Shown piece by piece: positions 26,601 through 35,600 of a stretch of 64,000 bases of DNA (positions are counted from its first letter, which is position 1; every line of letters begins with the position of its first letter). This DNA is from Psococerastis gibbosa. Its lineage: Eukaryota; Arthropoda; Insecta; Psocodea; Psocidae. The notes under the pieces were generated by a model that had not been told where the DNA came from, did no database searches, and was given only the letters and a program-made list of their open reading frames with translations. The stretch lies in the NCBI GenBank assembly GCA_963971405.1, contig OZ020489.1, positions 26,810,290-26,874,289 on the forward strand. Direction: 5' to 3'. The position numbers and the translations under genes are program-made.

Positions 26601-29600
26601 GCAACTGGTAGTATAATGGCTGAAGAGGAGGGGATACAACTTTTGGGGGTAAAAGAACCGCCACCGGTGGCTATGCCTTTGTGCATTCCGTAATTTTGTA
26701 CATCCCTTAATTTTATTCTTTATCAGCTGTTTATACTTATTACAATTACAGGAGCGAATTGGAAAACGATGTAGCCCATTGAGACCACCTAAAACAGTTT
26801 GTCTACCTTCCTACTACTTTTTTTGACCGATCTTATTAGGAGCATCTATGCAAAAGGATACTTGTCACTTGAACCTGTAAATGCAGGAAAGACAAAACAA
26901 GTCTAAAATCCAATTGCTTCTACATTAGGCAAGGGATTTTTTATTTTTTATATTTCAATACGTCATAACATTAGGCTTCCACCATCAGCTTTCTTCCGGT
27001 CCAATACAACAATATATTACGGGATGAAATATTTTAATCAATATTCTTTGATAACATAAAAATCTCATTAGACTTTTTTTTTTTTTTGTGACAAATCTAC
27101 TTTGCATACAGGCTCCTCCTATGCACGTCCATTATGTTTTTCCTTTAATAAACATTCATGCGTGTAACATTGCCTAAAAAAAAATTGATTTAATTTATAG
27201 TTCCCTCTTAACAGCAAATCATCCAACAAATTCCATTAACTAGTATTGTACATTGATATCACAGATTTAAATACCTCGACTAAATTGACAACGAACGTTG
27301 ACTCTTCCTCCCTGCTGGAATTGGTGGGGGAAGCAGCAGATAGAAATTAAACTCAAAGTTCGTAATGGGCTTATAGATTGTCCACAGCTCAGGGGATGCA
27401 AACTCCCCTGCAAAACTAAGCGCTGTTTGCCCTAAAACTTAACCCCTCCTCCGCCCTCCCCCCTCCAACAACCCTACAGCTGATAGGTTTCAGAGAATTA
27501 AATTGCTGGAATTCAAAGGTTGGGCCCGCTTGGAATTGCAAAATCATTTTTCATTTTTGTTTTTGAACTTTTTCTGTAGGTACCTACTCATGAATAAGTA
27601 ATATTTTAAAGTATTGACCTGTGGGCCGAAAAAATGATTTCATGGTATGACTGCTACTGTAAATTAATGAGCAACAGCAATAACAAATTGGAACTAAAGA
27701 GATCTCTGTGGCAAAGTGTATGGCCTATGAACTAGACCCGTGGTTCCCAAACTTTTTTACAGGGGTTTGCTAGGCGGTGCCAGCCCAGCATGCCCCGAAC
27801 TTATAGCTACCTAAGGCGCCAATTACACCGACGTCAATAGTGATGGTACTGGTGATATTCACGTGATTGACGTGGTAGCAGACATTTAAAGACAGTCTAA
27901 AAATGTCTGCAATCACGTCAATATCACCAGTACCATCACTATTGACTTCGGTGTAAGTGGCGCCTATTGCATAATCTGTATTATCCATGTAGACCTACAC
28001 TATATCTACTCTACCAAATGCAAATTCTCAATAATATACATAAAATAAATAGCTCATGGCGAGAAAGTAAAACTGTTTCAATTAGAAGAAGAAAACAAAT
28101 ATTTTTATAGTTTTAAATTATCGTTTATTTATGTTTTACATATAGCCTAAATTCCCATGGCGCCGCGGTGCCACTAACGAGTTGTCGCTGAGCTTAGGGC
28201 ACCGCGGTGCACAGTTTGGGAACCATTGAACTAGACCCCTTCAAAACATGTAGCTCTGTTGTAAATTGTGATATAATGTTGTAACTAAATTCCATAGAGT
28301 TTCACCATTGAGGTGCAATTAATCAAGCTTTGTAGGATATTGTCTAAGCATAACTATGTTTAATGAAGATATGCAGTTGTTATACACAGTTAATAACAAT
28401 GTAGAATTATGGACTACATTAGTATACTGTACTGTATTCACACCACAGTATGCAAAGTTACGGAAGCACTGTCTATGAATGCATATGTACATGCAAAAAG
28501 AAAAACACACAGGTCGTTCGTTCATGCAGAGTTTCAACTCATGATACTTGTTTAGTTGCTTACAAAGGTCAGTTGAAGTATAGGCTTACAGTTAAAAATT
28601 TCAATCTCAATCGCAATTTTATAATGAAACCATTTAGCCATGGCCTTCAGCAATTTTCAGAAGAGCCATAATTCGTAATTTAAATTCATAGCTTTATTTT
28701 ACGCAATTTAATATTTAATAGGCCATTCCGCAAATTTCAATCAGAAAATTAAAAGTTAATTTTGATTAAATCACGATAACAGAGTTATTTAAACGCTGCA
28801 TAACGGCTTGTTTAATTAAATTTAACGCAATGTTAATTAGTTTAATTAGAAAGCTGTCTAATCTGCATTTTTTAGAGAGCTCCAATAGTTGATATAGAGG
28901 GATCAAATATAAAAGAGAAATTGGCGCCAACCCAATGCAGTGGCGGGAAAGTGTGCTGCTGACTCGAATAATGTTGTCAGTGAATCATTGCATTTCTCTT
29001 CGACCTCATGTCAAAATGTTGCAATTCATATGGTTTGATTTTGAATCAAATTAAAAAATCCCTTTCGGCTCTGACCGATCAGGTTTAGGGAGATTCCGCA
29101 GACCCTGCTTTTCCTCTACGCTACTTACGCTATGTATGTAATATAAAATAAAAAATAGTTCATTATTTTCCCAACCACAACATCAACACACAAAACACTC
29201 TTGTGTTCCAAATTTCGAACCACAATGCCAAGTATGAACTTTACTTATCAAATCACTTTTCACTTTGACTGGACGCCATCTTAAAATGGTTGATTTTTTG
29301 TAAAAAGTGTTGATCACCATTATTGTAAATAATAATACGGGCTTTTAGTCAAATTTTAATTCATTCCTCTGCGACCAATATTAACTGAGATATGAATTAC
29401 GTAAGGTTTCAATCGGCCGCCATCTTGTAACTTAATAGTGGATCTAGCTGGTTAACAAACTCGATCAAGACATTTGTATGATCAATTTTTGTGCCAAGTT
29501 TCATCAAAATCAGATAATATTTACGGAAGTTAGAGTGTTTCCTAAAATCGATATATATACACATACTGATGTATATAAACATATAACATTTTGAATGGAG

Positions 29601-32600
29601 GGTGGTTTTAAGCTCAGGGGGTCATGAAATGAAAGTTGTGAAGAAATTTTCCGAAAGTCGAACATTGGTCGCCATCTCAATGGATAGATGAATCTCCTTA
29701 AAATTGTTACAGTGATCATTTGGTGATTCTTTGATTTCATAATTATAACTGTAGGTTTATTCATGCATTGAAATAAACCAAATGTTTCGTTATTTTCAAA
29801 TCTTTGTCGGACAAAAATGCCTGTACAATAACATGCATTATTTTAATTGCTATTGTTTAGTGTAATGCCACGATTAACATTAAAAATTTGCATTCAATGT
29901 ATACAGGTATTTACAATGTTGGCGTTCAATGGTTATCCTGGTTAAGTTAAGGTAACCCTCGTGGAAACAGAAAACTAAGCGTGTTGGCTAAACACAGTTC
30001 TGTGTTGGATAAAGCGAGTTAAACTGTTAAAGCTATTTATTTGTTTATAAATCACGGTGAACCTGCAACACCCAGAGGTCCACTCTAGATGTGTGGTAGG
30101 TAACTAGGATAACACTTTGAAATCGACAACTAGATAACTTCAAAATTGTGAATGCCCTTGATATTCAAATACGGTAGTAATTCGAAAGAAATCAATGGGC
30201 TGGATCCGGCCCTGATAAGAGGGGTATACAAGAGATTGAAATAACCGTAGATTATATTCAATCCCCTTACCTTATTATCTAGCTACCATTACTGAGCGAA
30301 AAATCATTTCGAAGCTTGATGAATATTTGATATTAATTATCAATTTATAATTGGCACTAACATGGGTTTTCACTTCCCAGCATTTGCAAAAACCACACTT
30401 CGCTGTCGACATCAAACAAAGTGGCAGCAGCTACAGTCAAATCATTAATTTGATTGATGATGTTGCTCCCCTGTAGGCGACGTCAGGAGGTATGATATTA
30501 TTTTAGAAATCATCTTAAGGTGAAGCGTATGCTGGTAATAAGGTATGCTACGTATGTGTGCAGTGCTCTGAGAGAGTGAAGCGGCCTCGTTAAATTAGAT
30601 TGAAAATTAGCATAAAAAAATTTCGAATATGAATCAGAATATGGATTAAGGGCTTCACTTGGTTTCTCCATTACGCTGTAGATGCTGTAGCAGAAAATCA
30701 GACTTGACATTTGCGTATTATGCTATAACACGGAACTCGATATCTACAAAATAGACCGCTCAAAATACCACGAAATCAATTGCAATTAACATCTAGACAA
30801 TACTTATACATAGGAATTAAACACTACCACCAATTACCACAAGAAATAAAGCAAATAATGAACAATATTATATTCCGAAAAAAAGTAAAAGAATGGTTAA
30901 AAGAATACAGAGCATATTCACATAATATGAATTTAATAATTTTTAATCTTAATTTTTTTAGCAGAATTTTTGAAATATTTGAGAAAAACAACAACAATGT
31001 AACAGGTACTGATCGCGTACGGGCTTCTAAATCCCAGCGATAACAATTCTATTGTAATGTGCATATATACTGCATATTGTCTTGGGAAATATATTCATTC
31101 ATTCAAATACATTCATTCATTCATTCAAATACATGCCATGATTTCAGCTCCATTCCCTACAGCAACAAATTATGACTATAAAAATATAATACGATCACAT
31201 TACCAAGTTATGGCAAGAAAACTGGGCCGATCCAGCAAAAGGCTTAACAAAACTTTTTTATGTTAAGCCGCGGATAGGAGGCTGGACCATAGCAACCCGA
31301 AACATCCGACATGAGGAAGTTGTCATGGCGCGGTTACGTCTGAGCCACACACGGCTCACACATGGCTTTCTGATGGCGGGAGAACCCCCGTCATTATGCC
31401 ACTGTGGTGCAGAAAACACAGTTGCCCACATCCTTGTCGAATGCCAAAACCTCACCCACCACAGAACCTGGCCGACACAAACATGCCTCTCAACCCTACT
31501 ACGTGACGACGAAACCGCTACCCGAACTATCCTCTCATTTTTTACTACTACGAACCTCATCAACCTCCTATAATATCCAGAAACTGAAAAAAGCAAACTT
31601 ACATCAACGAACCTAACCTACCGTACATAACCATATAATATACCTGGGCGTGTGTGGCCTAGACGGCATTGCGCCCCAAAAACAAAAAAAAAACAAAAAT
31701 TCAAATACAAATAGGCTACGATACTGAAGATTATTTTTCCAGTGAAAATAAAGATGCTGCCACTGTTCAATATTACTAGGCCCTATATTATGTACAATTA
31801 TTATTGTACAACATGTAAGTGTTGAGCAGGCCGATTTTTTTTATGAGAACTCCACTCGATTTTAATAGGTTTCACGATAAAAGTCTCAAATGGTGCAAAT
31901 AAGTACTTCCGACTGCAGACCCTTCTTGCTCTTGTTCTCCAGCCACAGTCTTCCGTTTCCGCCGTTTAGAAGATCTACCTTCATAGACCTACAGATGTTC
32001 CTCTTATATCCTAGCAATGCGATAATGGGGTCGGTATCTTTATTGTGAAGATTTTTACGAGGTATTCATTGGTGGTGAAGATTAATTTGGAGTTGTTTTC
32101 TGCGGAATTAATCTTTATAATGTTATCATTTACGGAAATTTCGTCTTGATTGGAGCTGTTTTCTGTGGTGATGATCAATTCATGTTTACACTTGGTTAAG
32201 TCATCCCTACACCTGTTACATTTGTGTCAATGGTAAGCTTGCTTGTCCTCTATCGCTTGTGCCTGGTATGGGTTGACAAATTGGATCATTATTTTTATGC
32301 TCATTGGTTAAAGGCTTGAGGTCCACTTTACCCAATTTTTACCATAGGGAAATTTCCAGGATATATATATCAATTGGTAGACCATGCTACTGCTCCCCAT
32401 CCACTTCCTCTCCCCAAGCATGATTTCCAAATTTCAAGTGAGGCTGTTTCAAGAGGGAACATAATCCTGATTTCTCACGAGAATAATTTCAATTAGTGTC
32501 CCTCGCCAAGCCAAATATTGGATATGCGTGCTTGAATCCGATTGTTTTAAAACATCTGTAAAACCTCTCTCGGCTGTATGTCTCCCTCAGCAAACCTTTT

Positions 32601-35600
32601 GACCTAGTTACAGATTATACAATTCTTTGAAAAATCAGATTATCCAAGATAGTTCTTCAATACCGAGTAATGAACTCAATAACCAATCGCTCAGTTGGCT
32701 ATATCACTGATGCACTTCATTCTTCTCGAATCCGAGTTCCAATTAATAGCCTATACCCCACTCGAGGCAAAAGCATGAGACAGATAAAATTAGACCTCCT
32801 TTGCCCATAGCCTAGTAAGTTTTTGCCCGACAAAATTTTTTACCTGCTGAATTTTCTGTTGTGGTTTTCATTATGGCAGAGATTTCCAAAGTTTTTGTAA
32901 ACAATAAAACGCCGCGATTTTGACGAAATTAATCAATAGATACTCAGATGCATAAATTTAATATGAAAGTTTCAATTTTATATTAATTTTTCATAAGACC
33001 ATTTTCAGGTTTTTTGTGGTTTGGCACGAGGAATGAGTTAATTTTAATAATAAAATACCCAGACTTCGTTTTTTTTATAAAACAAATATCCTGCTTATTT
33101 CTGTTAAAATGATAAATTAATCGATAGATGATATAATTTTGGTTCTCTAGTGTAGCAACCTATTCAAAATACATTTTTTTGGTACCTACTGCAACTATAC
33201 AGGTACCAATAACTATAATTAAAATATCGCATGTTTACTCACCTAAAAACCCGAGAATGGCCCCCATTGGCATCACAAACAGACTAACCAAGAGATCAGC
33301 AATGGCAAGGGAAAGAAGAAAATAGTTGGTCATATTCTGCAGTCTCGTATCCAGGAACACGGCCAGACAGACTAAAATATTGCCAAGTCCGCCGGTAAAA
33401 ATGAAAATGAACGCAAACACAAACGCCCACTGATATTGGGGGTCTTCTGGAGCATCGCGGTCCCCCAGCCCACAGTGAATGGTGCCCGCGCCATGCCTGC
33501 AGTTCAAAGTCACGGGGTCGTTGCTGCAGCTTTCGTAAGTCCGGTTGCTGCCACTGCAGTCACAACGCACACACTGAAACACACTGTACTGGTCCCGCCA
33601 CTGACTTTTGTCGGAGAAACATCGGTAGTACTCGGCATTAGTCGAGCTGCAGTTGAGCAGCTGGAACGCTGGACTGCATGACGCCTGGAACCAAAAGAAC
33701 ACATTAAATAATTTGAGTTGCGATACCCAATTATGGTTATGGTGCCGCCAACTCTGAATCTATGCCAACGGCCTTACCATGTTGAATTCATTAGAGCAGA
33801 GAATGTTTCAAACTGCGGTAAACTTGGTAGTGTGCACAGCGTTGGCAGGGGAACATGGTGGGACATGATAACGCGCTGAGATTACACCAGTCAGTCTACG
33901 TGCGTATCGAGTCCTGGTCACCTCCGATTTAATCGTGTGACTTTACCATGTTCCCCAAGTGGTTCGGAATCCACTATAATCCACCCTGTCAGTCAACTCC
34001 CCTTTCCCAGAGGTGACGTATTATTTTATTTTATTAAATCCTCCTTCTACGTAATAAATCGAATTATCCAAACAACATTTTATAAGAATCGCTAATCACC
34101 CCATAGTGGCTCTCTTCAATGAAAGTTTACCAGACCTCGAATCTGTTTAATAAAGATGAAACCACTCAACAAGGAATATTAGATTAAGGAATATTTGAAA
34201 AATTAGACAGAAACTAATACTTTCACTAGTTTCCCTGCCTGTAGAGTCTGTCCACAAAAGTTAAAAAAATTATTTACTCTGAGGAATCAGCATATTACTC
34301 ATGTGCCAATAGCGTTGTTAAGTATCATGACAGACTATAATTTCAGAAGAAATTTTTAATTTTTCAATCAAGTGTGGGACTCGAACCAACAACCTTTGTA
34401 TTGTAGTAAGGTTTGATACTGTTTTTTTTGTTTTTTGTTTTTTAAACCCCAGGTTAATATTGAAAATAATCGCCATAGTAGGCCTGCAGGAGTATGGATT
34501 CTATTTAGAGTGGTAGGAGAGAAAATAAATTAGGCCTATCATATTTCCCATCGTCCGAAGGATTTCCAAAAATAGATACCCACAATTTCCATAAAGTTAA
34601 AAGGGCAATTTATTCAATCTGGTAAAGTGTACCTTATCACCCATGGATATATGGTATAACTTAATAATCAATAATCACTTCAGCTAGTTGGAAGCTTCCA
34701 AGTTCAATTTCCAAACTATTTGGCCTTTCACGGTCGGGGTCAAATTTATTTATGCGTTGCAAATCCTATCTGTTCAATAATCTTATAGGATTCTACTTTG
34801 GCGAGCTACCAGGGGCAATATTGTCCGTAATACCACTCATCAATATTCCGACTTTTCTTACAAAAATAAATTCGAAATTTGTACCAAAGTGCTAATTCTC
34901 TTTATCTATAATTTTTTTTTAATACTACTGTACTAAAACATTTGCAGCTTAAAGGAAATTTTATATCATCCAATTTTCAATTAGTTTCCTAACAATAGCC
35001 AACTTGAAAAAGAAATGGCATGTTATGAAAAACCTATTTTTATGTACCGTAAGTCATGTTTTGTGTTCTGCTCGAACAATGTGGAATTGCCAGTCTTCAT
35101 TAAAAGAAATTACCAAAATGTAGGCTACCAAAGTGCCAATTCTCTTTATCTATAATAATTTATTTTGAATGGTACTGTACTAAAACAGTTGCTGCTTAAG
35201 GGAATTTTATATCGTCCAATATTGTCAATTGGTTTCCTGACAATAGCCAACTTGAAAAAGAAATGAAATGATATTCAGGCGCAGATTCCACCAACGTCAA
35301 TAGTGATATTAAATGTTTTTTTACGTGGTAGCAGACATTTTTAGACAGTCTAAAAATGTCTGCTACCACGTAAAAAAAAACTTAATATCACTATTGACGT
35401 TGGTGGGATCAGCGCCTAAAAACCTACTTTTATGTACCGTAAGTCAGCTGTTTTGTATTCTGCTCGAATATGAGATTTATATTGTGGTCATCTGGCCCAT
35501 GTGCAATATTGTCAGTCTTCATTAGAAAATTTGGCTATAGCTTAACTATGTGTGGCAGTAGTAGGTAGGCGATTCTACAAAAAAATAACTATTACCCCAT

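Larger units (their letters stand above)
14330..33242 (-). other. 5-HT2 receptor intron 2 (18.9 kb)
   Basis: No coding sequence of the host gene found. It holds MITEs (15890-16030, 18152-18324, 19574-19794, 20824-21126, 26413-26600, 27738-28228), a tandem duplication (16104-16527), poly(T) tracts (20356-21049), a SINE (22998-23170), members of several dispersed families, and two truncated LINEs (30729-31698). Position 21360-21760 is unique-looking, somewhat more GC-rich sequence with no open frame or known repeat. Stretches 24500-26400 and 32000-33240 show nothing recognisable. Confidence 0.8.

Noticed and set aside
33436..33704. Open frames of 81 and 64 residues overlapping receptor exon 2
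   Set aside because: Shadows of the receptor exon in other frames.
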